NCBI GenBank assembly: GCA_035761045.1
Contig: DASTRU010000275.1
Span: forward strand, 1-6,470
Direction of reading: 5' to 3'
DNA length: 6,470 bases
DNA from: DASTRU01 sp035761045
GTDB lineage: Bacteria > Pseudomonadota > Gammaproteobacteria > Burkholderiales > Burkholderiaceae_E
The position numbers and the translations under genes were made by a program. Numbering within the stretch: the stretch's first letter is position 1; each line of letters begins with the position of its first letter. Positions 1 to 5,968 of the stretch are shown piece after piece. Under the pieces are notes generated by a model that saw only the letters and a program-made list of their open reading frames with translations, was not told where the DNA came from and did no database searches.

Positions 1-1249
1 TATCGCGATCGTGATGTTCGACCGCGTGATCATGCGTTTAGCCGCGCAAGAAAACGAAGCCGAACGCCGTTACGCGGCTGGCGTGCTCGACTTCCTCGGC
101 AACGTTTCCACGGTCCTAAGTCTTCGCTTGCAACAAGCATCGCGCACGATGATCGGCAAACGTTTAGCCGCCGTGTTCGTGCCCTTGCGCAAGAACATTC
201 TCGTCACCGAAGCCAAATGGTGCGCGGTCGATTTAATGTCCATCGGCCTGACCTGGAGCTTGGTGATTGCCTACGCCTGGCATGCGCAGTCCACGGGCAG
301 CGTGTTGCTCTTGGGTGGCGTGTTCATGGTGTACCAATACGCGCAACAAGCCGGTGGCGTGATCGGCGCGATGTGCGCGCACTTTCAAAACTTCTCGCGT
401 ATTCGTACCGACGTGGCCAGCGCCAAGCCGATTTGGGAAGCCGCGCCGCGCGCGATCGGTGGCGGCGATGCGTCGAAGGATTGGCGCGAGATCGGTATTC
501 GTGGTCTTGAATTCACCTATGCGCGCGCCGATGGCGAGCGTGGTGGCATCGAAGAAGCCACGCTCACCATCAAGCGTGGCGAACGTATCGCCTTGGTTGG
601 CCCAAGCGGTGGCGGCAAGAGCACGCTCATGCGTTTGATCGCGGGCTTGTACGAGCCGCAACGCGGTGTGTACTCGGTCGATGGCATCGCGCATGTGGAC
701 TTGCGTCACTTAGGCGGCATCGCCACGCTCATCCCGCAAGAAGCGGAAGTGTTCGAGGCCACCGTGCGCGACAACATCACCTTTGGCATGCCGCACGACA
801 CCGACGTGATTCGTGCCGCCGCGCGCATTAGTTGTTTCGATGCGGTGGTCGACGCCATGCCGCAAGGCTTGGAGACACCGTTGTCCGAACGCGGCTTCAA
901 CCTCTCCGGCGGACAACGTCAACGTCTATCGCTAGCGCGTGGATTGTTGGCCGCGCGCGATAGCTCGCTCGTGTTGCTTGACGAACCGACGAGCGCGCTC
1001 GACCAACTCACCGAAGCCCGCGTCTTCACCCGCTTGCGCGAATTGCAGGAGACGACGGTCATCGCCTCGGTCCACCGCATGAGCTTGTTGCAACACTTCG
1101 ACCGCGTGGTGCTGATGGCCGCCGGCCGCGTGGTGGACGTGGGCACGGTGGAAGAACTTATGCAACGCCAAGCCTTGTTTCGCGACATGTTGCTGGGCGC
1201 GGAGGCGCAAGAAGGTGGCACGCCAGGGCCTCGACCGTTGGCGGCGTAA
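1..1249 (+). CDS. ABC exporter, fused permease/ATPase subunit (5'-truncated)
   Basis: The reading frame is open to the left edge (first full codon at 2), so the N-terminal part of the membrane domain is missing. Numbering from the GTG at 11, residues about 1-140 are the end of a type-1 exporter membrane domain: a charged cytoplasmic helix, then two hydrophobic stretches near 70-92 and 96-122. The ATPase domain follows with every expected motif: Walker A GPSGGGKST (197-205), Q-loop IPQE (Q243), signature LSGGQ (298-302), Walker B LVLLDEP with D324 and catalytic E325, D-loop SALD and switch H355. It should be an active ATPase working as a homo- or heterodimer in the inner membrane and exporting a lipid, peptide or glycan; the substrate cannot be read from the sequence. 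The GTG-ATG at 11-16 is not a credible start because it lies inside the membrane domain. The gene converges on the glf operon and ends at its own terminator. Confidence 0.93.
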   Translation, partial: IAIVMFDRVIMRLAAQENEAERRYAAGVLDFLGNVSTVLSLRLQQASRTMIGKRLAAVFVPLRKNILVTEAKWCAVDLMSIGLTWSLVIAYAWHAQSTGSVLLLGGVFMVYQYAQQAGGVIGAMCAHFQNFSRIRTDVASAKPIWEAAPRAIGGGDASKDWREIGIRGLEFTYARADGERGGIEEATLTIKRGERIALVGPSGGGKSTLMRLIAGLYEPQRGVYSVDGIAHVDLRHLGGIATLIPQEAEVFEATVRDNITFGMPHDTDVIRAAARISCFDAVVDAMPQGLETPLSERGFNLSGGQRQRLSLARGLLAARDSSLVLLDEPTSALDQLTEARVFTRLRELQETTVIASVHRMSLLQHFDRVVLMAAGRVVDVGTVEELMQRQALFRDMLLGAEAQEGGTPGPRPLAA

Positions 1250-1274
1250 AACTTAGTTTTTTTAGCGGCACTCC

Positions 1275-1316
1275 CGCGCGACCTAAGTGTCATTCCTTAG
1301 GCCGCGCGTTTTTTTT
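1275..1316 (+). terminator. Intrinsic terminator of the ABC gene
   Basis: The arms are CGCGCG-A-CCTAAG (1275-1287) and CTTAGG-C-CGCGCG (1296-1308). They make a 13-position stem with one A-C mismatch and an 8-nt loop. Eight T residues follow directly (1309-1316), the classic Rho-independent form for plus-strand transcripts, 25 nt after the ABC stop codon. The right arm and T tract overlap the last codons (EKKRAA-stop) of the convergent fusion gene. In the minus direction the same hairpin has no U tract behind it, so it looks one-directional. Confidence 0.88.
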
Positions 1317-3636
1317 CCAGCGCTTCATCGGCGTCTTCCAACGCGCGCGCTTGCGGCACCGACATCTCGGCGCGTTCTTCAAGCGGCTCCAACACGCCTT
1401 GCATGACTTCGCGGAAGTAACGGTCCAGTCCCGCATCGAGCGTGGGCATGATCAACGCACGCTCGCTGCTTAAGGCCGAATACGCGGGGCGACGCGCCAC
1501 TTGGCCTAAGGTTGCACCGCTTACGCCTTCGACTAAGTCAACATTCAACTTCGCGCGCCGCGCGGCCAAGCGCGCTAGCTCCGCCCAACTCACCGCGCCT
1601 TGATTCACGAGATGCCAACACCCGCCGTCGGCATCAATTAGCAAATCAATACTCGCGGTGACGAGGTCGGGCACGTAGGTGGGCGACACCACTTGATCGT
1701 CGGCCGCATGCCATGCATGACCGCGCCGCAATCGTTCGAGCGAGGCGGTCACGAAGTTATGGCGATCCCATGGGCCGAAGAAGGCGGCCGTGCGTATCAC
1801 GAGCGCATCGGGCATCGCTTCGAGCACGCGTTGCTCGGCGGCATGTTTGCTCGCGCCATAAGCGTTGAGCGGTCGAGGCGTATCGCTTTCCACATACGGC
1901 CGCTGTTGCTCGCCATCAAACACTAAGTCGGTGGAAAACGTTAGGAGTTGCACCTTGCGCGTGGCGCACGCTTGCGCGAGCAACGCCGGACCCTCGGCGT
2001 TCTCGCGCCAATGACGCGGGTCGTGCTCGGCATCGTCCACGCGCACGAACCCGGCGGTGTTGATCACCGCCCACGGGCGCCAACGCTTTAATGCTGCGTC
2101 GATCGATGCGGGCAGCGCGATGTCGAGTTCATCGCGACTAAGTAATCGATACGGTAATCCGCGCAACGCGCACAACCTTGCGCATGCGCGGCCTAGCGTG
2201 CCTGTCGCGCCGATGATCAATACCGGGCGACCCTTGACGGTTCGCCCATACACCCGGCCATGCGCGGGATGATGCAAACGGTCGTGGCGTCGCCACCAGC
2301 CGCATCCAGTCAACACCGGATGATTAGGCTTCTCGCCACGAGCGAGTTGCCGCGCGAGCGTGGCGAGCGCCGTCTCGCGCGGCGTGGCGCGCGCGATTTC
2401 GTGCGACGGTTGTTGACGTCGTCGCACGGAATGTTCAAACGCCTCGGCCGAAGTGGTGGACGCATCGGGCCCTCGTACATCCCATACGCCCGACTCGTAA
2501 TGCCCGGGCCGCGTGAGTAAACAATTCCAGCTATGCGCGCCAAAGGCCGACCATACGGTCACCGCGCGCACGTCGGCGCCCTCCTTGGCCACGCGTTCGG
2601 CCGCGCGCCACGCTTCGAGCAACCAACGCATTTGCTCCTCGCGCGTGCAACCTAAATGCGCTTCGGTAATCGCGACCGGTCGTTGATATCGCTGCCACGC
2701 CTCGCGCAACCGCGCTTCGAAGCCGCCAATGCTGCGTCCCATCACGCGGACTTTTTCAATATCGGCATACGCATGTTGGCCGTTGCCGCCATGCAATTCC
2801 TTTGAATAACGATCGAGCCGATGATCGAGAAAACGTTCGCTCGTCGCATAGGTGTTGATGCCGACGATATCGGGCGGACAAGGCTCGTCGACGAAGGCTT
2901 GCAGTTCGGCTTGCGTGATGCCCGAGGCGCGTAGATGTTTGCGCAGCGGATGATGATCGTCGACGAGTCCGCACAGCGCGTCGTATCCAAGCCAACGACG
3001 CGCGTTTTCAAAATCGGCTTGATAACGCAACGGTGGCGTGCTTTCGACATGGCCTAAGTCGTCGGTTTGCACCAATTGCGCATGCGGGATGATGTCGCGC
3101 ACGGCGCGCATGGCCAGTACCGTCGCGCGTAACTCGTTCATCAGCACGCGCAAGAAGGCGCGCTCGTCGTTGCCATGCGGATGCCAGATGCCGTAAAGGC
3201 CGGCGAATCGCGCGGTCGTCAACGGTTCGTTAATCGGCGTCCATGCATCGATCCACGGATAACGTTCCGCGACCGCGCGCGCGTAGCGCGCAAGCTTTTC
3301 GGGAAACCGTGGGTCGAGCAAGCTCGTGTCGGATGGGCCGCTACCGTGATGCACGAGCCCCGCGATCGGCTTTAAACCGCATTCGCGCAAACGCTTAAGG
3401 CGCGAGTCGGTCCATCGCCAATCAAACGCCTCGCCACCATGAGGCGCGGCGCGTTCCCACAACACCGGAAAGCGCACGCGCTCGGCGCCCAACGACGCGA
3501 GCCGATCGATATCGTCCAAACGATGCGCGAATCCAGTGGCTTCCAGTTGATCGAAATAACGATCGCCCACGCGGTTGACGGTTGGCTCCGGACCAATCCA
3601 TAACGCAATGGGCGAGCGCGAGGGTTGCGCATGCAC
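1297..3636 (-). CDS. GH1-like glycosidase fused to RmlD-like sugar-nucleotide reductase
   Basis: This single unbroken frame of 779 residues has two domains. Residues about 10-390 resemble a divergent family 1 glycoside hydrolase barrel: TPINEP (133-138) carries the acid/base candidate E137, and ITEAH (323-327) carries the nucleophile candidate E325 in place of the usual ITENG. An Arg-rich linker (about 395-470) follows. Residues about 471-745 form an extended SDR of the dTDP-4-dehydrorhamnose reductase type: nucleotide-binding GATGTLG (476-482), STDLVFDG (568-575), YGASK (593-597) and SPTYVPDL. T569, Y593 and K597 keep the 24- and 4-residue spacing of the T104/Y128/K132 triad of Salmonella RmlD. 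The expected reaction is NAD(P)H reduction of a 4-keto sugar nucleotide; the GH1 substrate is unknown. No signal peptide is seen, so it is probably cytoplasmic. It starts at GTG with AAAGGA 8 nt upstream and is the second gene of the glf operon. RmlD alone is about 300 residues, so this is a true fusion. Confidence 0.88.
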   Translation of the reverse strand: MHAQPSRSPIALWIGPEPTVNRVGDRYFDQLEATGFAHRLDDIDRLASLGAERVRFPVLWERAAPHGGEAFDWRWTDSRLKRLRECGLKPIAGLVHHGSGPSDTSLLDPRFPEKLARYARAVAERYPWIDAWTPINEPLTTARFAGLYGIWHPHGNDERAFLRVLMNELRATVLAMRAVRDIIPHAQLVQTDDLGHVESTPPLRYQADFENARRWLGYDALCGLVDDHHPLRKHLRASGITQAELQAFVDEPCPPDIVGINTYATSERFLDHRLDRYSKELHGGNGQHAYADIEKVRVMGRSIGGFEARLREAWQRYQRPVAITEAHLGCTREEQMRWLLEAWRAAERVAKEGADVRAVTVWSAFGAHSWNCLLTRPGHYESGVWDVRGPDASTTSAEAFEHSVRRRQQPSHEIARATPRETALATLARQLARGEKPNHPVLTGCGWWRRHDRLHHPAHGRVYGRTVKGRPVLIIGATGTLGRACARLCALRGLPYRLLSRDELDIALPASIDAALKRWRPWAVINTAGFVRVDDAEHDPRHWRENAEGPALLAQACATRKVQLLTFSTDLVFDGEQQRPYVESDTPRPLNAYGASKHAAEQRVLEAMPDALVIRTAAFFGPWDRHNFVTASLERLRRGHAWHAADDQVVSPTYVPDLVTASIDLLIDADGGCWHLVNQGAVSWAELARLAARRAKLNVDLVEGVSGATLGQVARRPAYSALSSERALIMPTLDAGLDRYFREVMQGVLEPLEERAEMSVPQARALEDADEALEKKRAA

Positions 3637-3644
3637 GATCGCCG

Positions 3645-3650
3645 TCCTTT
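3645..3650 (-). promoter_or_regulatory. Ribosome binding site fixing the GTG start of the fusion gene
   Basis: AAAGGA on the minus strand lies 8 nt before the GTG at 3634-3636, inside the 25-nt gap after glf. There is no nearby in-frame ATG with a better site, so the GTG start is preferred. Confidence 0.7.
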
Positions 3651-3661
3651 GCGTGAATGAC

Positions 3662-4873
3662 TTAGTCGCTCAACGTGGCGCTGGTCAGCACGCCGCGCGC
3701 GATCGCCGTTTCCTTAGTCTCGTGGCGCACGCGCAGCTTTTTGAACTTCGCCAATGCCTGCGCGACGACCTGGTCCATGTTGTAGTACTTATACGTTGCG
3801 AGTCGGCCCACGAAGCTCACGTGCGACAGCGCGTCGGCCTCGGCTTCATAACGTTTGTATAACGCCGCGTTCTCGGGCCGTGGCACGGGGTAATACGGGT
3901 CGCCTTCCGCGCGTGGGTATTCGTAAACCAGCGAAGAATGCGGATGTTGCTGACCCGTCAAGTGCTTGAACTCGGTCACGCGGGTGTAGGCGTATTCGTT
4001 GGGATGATTGATGGTGCCCACCGTTTGCACGCGCTCGTGTGGCACGGTTACATGATCGAACTCCAAGCTGCGATAGGGCAGCCGGCCAAACCGGCAATCA
4101 AAGAACGAATCGATCGGCCCGGTGTAAATCATGTAGCGCCATGGCACCGTGCGAATCACTTCGCGGTAATCGGTGTTGAGCATCAACTTGATGTTGGGAT
4201 GCGCGAGCATCGCCTCGAACATGCGCGTATAGCCTTGCGCGGGCATGGCTTGGTACACATCGGTGAAGTAGCGGTCGTCGCGATTCGTGCGCGTCGGCAC
4301 GCGCGCCGTCACGCTCGCATCCAATTCCGATGGGTCAAGCCCCCATTGCTTGCGCGTATAGCCGCGAAACAGCTTGTTGTATAAGTCGCGCCCCACTTTG
4401 CCGACCACCACGTCTTCCGACGTAAGCACGCGGTCTTTTTTCTCGGCCACCGATGCGAAGAATCCATCGAGTTCCATCGCGCTTAGGTTTAGACCGTAAA
4501 GCTTATTGACCGTGTCGAGATTGATTGGGATGGGCACCAACTGTCCATCCACGCTCGCCAACACGCGATGCTGATACGGCCGCCAACGCGTAAAGCGCGA
4601 GAGGTAATCGAACACCTCGGTGGAATTCGTATGGAAGATATGCGGGCCGTATGGATGCACGAGCAACCCATCGTCGTCGAAGCGGTCGTAGGCGTTACCG
4701 CCCACGTGCGAACGCTTTTCCACCACCAGCACGCGAAGATTTAAACCGCGCGCCAATCGCTCGGCTAAAACACTGCCCGCGAATCCGGCGCCAACGATTA
4801 AATAATCGAACGCACCGGGCAATCGACTTGGGGTGGGTAACGAATCTGCGATAGAAGTGGAGCCATCAGCCAT
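3662..4873 (-). CDS. glf: UDP-galactopyranose mutase
   Basis: The 403-residue flavoenzyme interconverts UDP-galactopyranose and UDP-galactofuranose, the donor for galactofuranose-containing surface glycans; it acts in the cytoplasm on reduced FAD. The sequence shows the FAD-binding GAGFAG (28-33), the ribose-binding acidic residue E52 in VVEKRSHVGGN, and HPYGPHIFHT (73-82) with the conserved flavin-side histidines H78 and H81. It also has RKQWG (174-178) and the family stretch DDRYFTDVYQAMP followed by GYTRMFEAML. YTRVTEFKH carries R298, likely equivalent to the second substrate phosphate-binding arginine. The C-terminal GRLATYKYYNMD (356-367) is the usual FAD/substrate motif. The length fits bacterial Glf (about 370-400) with a roughly 20-residue Ser/Pro-rich N-terminal extension. 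The ATG has TTAGGAG 6 nt upstream and overlaps the stop of a small leader ORF. The fusion gene follows after 25 nt, so they are probably cotranscribed. Confidence 0.96.
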   Translation of the reverse strand: MADGSTSIADSLPTPSRLPGAFDYLIVGAGFAGSVLAERLARGLNLRVLVVEKRSHVGGNAYDRFDDDGLLVHPYGPHIFHTNSTEVFDYLSRFTRWRPYQHRVLASVDGQLVPIPINLDTVNKLYGLNLSAMELDGFFASVAEKKDRVLTSEDVVVGKVGRDLYNKLFRGYTRKQWGLDPSELDASVTARVPTRTNRDDRYFTDVYQAMPAQGYTRMFEAMLAHPNIKLMLNTDYREVIRTVPWRYMIYTGPIDSFFDCRFGRLPYRSLEFDHVTVPHERVQTVGTINHPNEYAYTRVTEFKHLTGQQHPHSSLVYEYPRAEGDPYYPVPRPENAALYKRYEAEADALSHVSFVGRLATYKYYNMDQVVAQALAKFKKLRVRHETKETAIARGVLTSATLSD

Positions 4874-4937
4874 GGACGACTCCTAAGTTAAAGACGCGCA
4901 GTTCGCGAACCGCGACACGTTGTGGCGGATTATTCAT
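4866..4937 (-). CDS. Candidate 23-residue leader ORF coupled to glf
   Basis: This is a short ORF beginning MNNPPQRVAV, with no family I recognise and no run of a single amino acid that would suggest classic attenuation. Its SD AAGGAG (4943-4948) sits 5 nt before the ATG and is stronger than the one before glf. Its TGA (4866-4868) falls just after the glf ATG (4871-4873), an 8-nt ATGGCTGA overlap typical of translational coupling, and the glf SD lies inside this ORF. The SD is buried in a perfect hairpin arm. The peptide may have no function of its own and serve only to let ribosomes reach glf. Whether it is translated is inference; the start, SD and overlap are seen directly. Confidence 0.5.
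   Translation of the reverse strand: MNNPPQRVAVRELRVFNLGVVHG
4897..4914. repeat. Near-palindrome centred on GTTCGCGAAC upstream of glf
   Basis: The 10-bp perfect palindrome GTTCGCGAAC (4901-4910) is extended by CGC/GCG on each side across one A/C mismatch, giving 18 bp. It lies inside the leader ORF, 11 nt before the glf SD. In RNA it would have almost no loop, so only part could fold; as DNA it could be an operator. A 10-bp palindrome alone is expected by chance several times in a window this size, so significance is low. Confidence 0.25.
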
Positions 4938-4938
4938 G

Positions 4939-4968
4939 ACATCTCCTTGTGGCCTTCCTAGGAGATGT
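4939..4968 (-). promoter_or_regulatory. Hairpin sequestering the SD of the glf leader ORF
   Basis: In the minus-strand transcript ACAUCUCCU (4960-4968) is followed by a 12-nt loop and AGGAGAUGU (4939-4947), a perfect 9-bp inverted repeat. The second arm is the SD of the leader ORF and ends 1 nt before its ATG. The hairpin would therefore block ribosome entry until melted or bound by a protein, small RNA or ligand. An alternative reading is a DNA operator for a dimeric repressor. No known riboswitch class is recognised. Confidence 0.55.
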
Positions 4969-5020
4969 AGCAAGTTCGGGTCCGCCCTATTTCTCAGTCT
5001 AGTTTTTAGGTCTTTCGCGC

Positions 5021-5782
5021 TTAGCCCGAAAATCCCGCCGCGCTGACCGAGCCGGCGGTTTCCGGTGGCGCGTGCATATTGGTTTTTTGCAATTCCTCAT
5101 CTAGCGCTTCGAGAAATAAGCGTGCGGTTTGTTCGCTGCTTTGCGGATTTTGACCAGTGACCAAGCGGCTATCGCGAACGGCGTAGGGCGTGAAGTCAGG
5201 GCCGTTTTCAAAATGCGCGCCCAGTTCGCGCAAGCGCGATTCCAACGCGAAGGGCACGGTGTCCATCAGACCCGACGCGCGTTCCTCGCTGTCGGTGAAC
5301 GCATTCACGCATAAGCCTTCCACCAACGCGCTGCCGTCCTCCTTCGTCGCGCCGATAAGACCCGCCGGACCATGGCATACCGCGCCCACGACCCGCCCCA
5401 TGGCCCAGGCCTGATTCACGATCGCGACGACGTCGGGGTTGTCGGGCAAGTCCCACATCGCGCCGTGACCACCGGGGAAAAAAATGCCGTCGAAATCCGC
5501 TGCGTTCAGTTCACTCAGCCGCCTGGTGTCGCGCAACTGATGATTGGCATCGGGATCGGTCAAGAATTGATCGATTTCCGGTGAATTCTGTCCAACCGTT
5601 TTGATGGAGTTGGGATCGATTGGCGCGGGCCCGCCTTGAGGCGATGCTATCGTGACCTCCATGCCCGTGCGCGTGAAGGCAAGGTAAGGAATCACGAGTT
5701 CTTCCAGCCACAAGCCGGTGGGTTTACCGCTATCGCCCATGCGGGCGTTGGACGTGACGATGATCAAGATTTTGCGAGACAT
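5021..5782 (-). CDS. DJ-1/PfpI superfamily protein, Hsp31-like (glyoxalase III/chaperone type)
   Basis: The 253-residue protein has the glutamine amidotransferase-like fold. Members of the Hsp31-like branch are reported as glutathione-independent glyoxalases (methylglyoxal to lactate), deglycases or holding chaperones; which applies here is not decidable from sequence. The N-terminal KILIIVTSN strand is followed by TGLWLEELVIPY with the catalytic-site glutamate (E27/E28), then ASPQGGPAPIDPNS, PGGHGAMWDLPDN and the nucleophile elbow AVCHGPAGL with C136 and H137. The E28-C136 spacing matches E30-C138 of yeast Hsp31. TGQNPQSS near the end is also typical. A tail of about 20 residues rich in Ala/Gly/Ser/Pro extends past the fold. 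The ATG at 5782 is chosen because GGAGGGG lies just upstream and the family alignment begins there. An in-frame ATG at 5863 would add 27 residues with no family similarity. The protein lacks a signal peptide, so it is probably cytoplasmic. It may be its own unit or may read into the glf leader. Confidence 0.9.
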   Translation of the reverse strand: MSRKILIIVTSNARMGDSGKPTGLWLEELVIPYLAFTRTGMEVTIASPQGGPAPIDPNSIKTVGQNSPEIDQFLTDPDANHQLRDTRRLSELNAADFDGIFFPGGHGAMWDLPDNPDVVAIVNQAWAMGRVVGAVCHGPAGLIGATKEDGSALVEGLCVNAFTDSEERASGLMDTVPFALESRLRELGAHFENGPDFTPYAVRDSRLVTGQNPQSSEQTARLFLEALDEELQKTNMHAPPETAGSVSAAGFSG

Positions 5783-5787
5783 GATGG

Positions 5788-5794
5788 CCCCTCC
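5788..5794 (-). promoter_or_regulatory. Ribosome binding site deciding the Hsp31-like start
   Basis: GGAGGGG on the minus strand has its GGAGG core (5790-5794) 7 nt before the ATG at 5780-5782. It is one of the two best SD sequences in the window and rules for this start over the upstream in-frame ATGs. Confidence 0.8.
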
Positions 5795-5816
5795 AAAAAA
5801 ACATGCGAACGAGACG

Positions 5817-5830
5817 ACACCTGACGGTGT
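5817..5830. repeat. Short inverted repeat in the leader of the Hsp31-like gene
   Basis: ACACC (5817-5821) and GGTGT (5826-5830) are separated by TGAC. The repeat would lie near the 5' end of the transcript predicted from the sigma-54 candidate and could form a small hairpin or mark a protein site. Five-base arms are weak evidence. Confidence 0.2.
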
Positions 5831-5846
5831 ATTAAATAAAGCAAAC

Positions 5847-5862
5847 CGCATTACGCGTGCCA
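5847..5862 (-). promoter_or_regulatory. Candidate sigma-54 promoter for the Hsp31-like gene
   Basis: The minus strand reads TGGCACG-CGTA-ATGCG. The -24 element TGGCACG is perfect and the GG (5860-5861) and GC (5848-5849) are exactly 10 nt apart, as sigma-54 requires. The -12 side is weaker (ATGCG against TTGCW). A/T-rich sequence (5830-5845) lies just downstream where melting would occur. The predicted start near 5836 leaves about a 50-nt leader. No enhancer-binding-protein site could be assigned. Confidence 0.33.
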
Positions 5863-5873
5863 TGGTTTAGGCG

Positions 5874-5889
5874 CGATTTGCGTAAATCG
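5874..5889. repeat. Inverted repeat CGATTT-N4-AAATCG in the divergent intergenic region
   Basis: Perfect 6-bp arms (5874-5879 and 5884-5889) surround GCGT. The site lies just upstream of the weak -35-like TTGCGC (5893-5898) of the GAF gene and about 11 bp outside the sigma-54 candidate. This is a reasonable place for an operator shared by both divergent genes. No regulator family is assigned. Confidence 0.3.
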
Positions 5890-5892
5890 GCG

Positions 5893-5920
5893 TTGCGCGA
5901 GGCGAGTGAAGCGAGACAAT
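5893..5920 (+). promoter_or_regulatory. Weak candidate sigma-70 promoter for the GAF gene
   Basis: TTGCGC (5893-5898) and GACAAT (5915-5920) are separated by 16 nt. Only 3 of 6 and 4 of 6 bases match the consensus, but the position, about 50 nt before the ATG, is right. It is listed as the best available candidate, not a firm call. Confidence 0.2.
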
Positions 5921-5968
5921 GACGATTACGTTGGATGTGTCGAACACGACAGACTTAGGAGTATCGAC

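Noticed and set aside
11..16. GTG-ATG as a true start of the ABC gene
   Set aside because: The frame is open to the window edge and the coding sequence here is already mid-way through the membrane domain.
233..709. 158-codon minus-strand ORF
   Set aside because: It is a shadow of the ABC gene; its His/Arg/Ala-rich composition is typical of antisense frames in GC-rich DNA.
1250..1264. AAAACTTAGTTTT as a second hairpin
   Set aside because: The arms are separated by a single base, too tight for an RNA loop; the A/T-rich palindrome is probably incidental.
3938..4384. 148-codon plus-strand ORF
   Set aside because: It is antisense to glf, whose motifs are unmistakable; no SD and no recognisable domain.
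4949..4990. Sigma-E-like promoter (GAACTT) or sigma-70 promoter for the glf operon
   Set aside because: GAACTT is present on the minus strand, but no TCTGA-like -10 lies 16-17 nt on, and no -35/-10 pair fits sigma-70. The glf promoter remains unassigned.
4991..5020. Intrinsic terminator after the Hsp31-like gene
   Set aside because: The AGACCTAAAAACTAGACT stretch on the minus strand does not form properly paired arms and no U tract follows.
5783..5863. Extended start (ATG at 5863) for the Hsp31-like gene, adding a hydrophobic signal-like N-terminus
   Set aside because: No SD precedes it, the added 27 residues have no family counterpart, the sigma-54 candidate overlaps this ATG, and the ATG at 5782 has an excellent SD.
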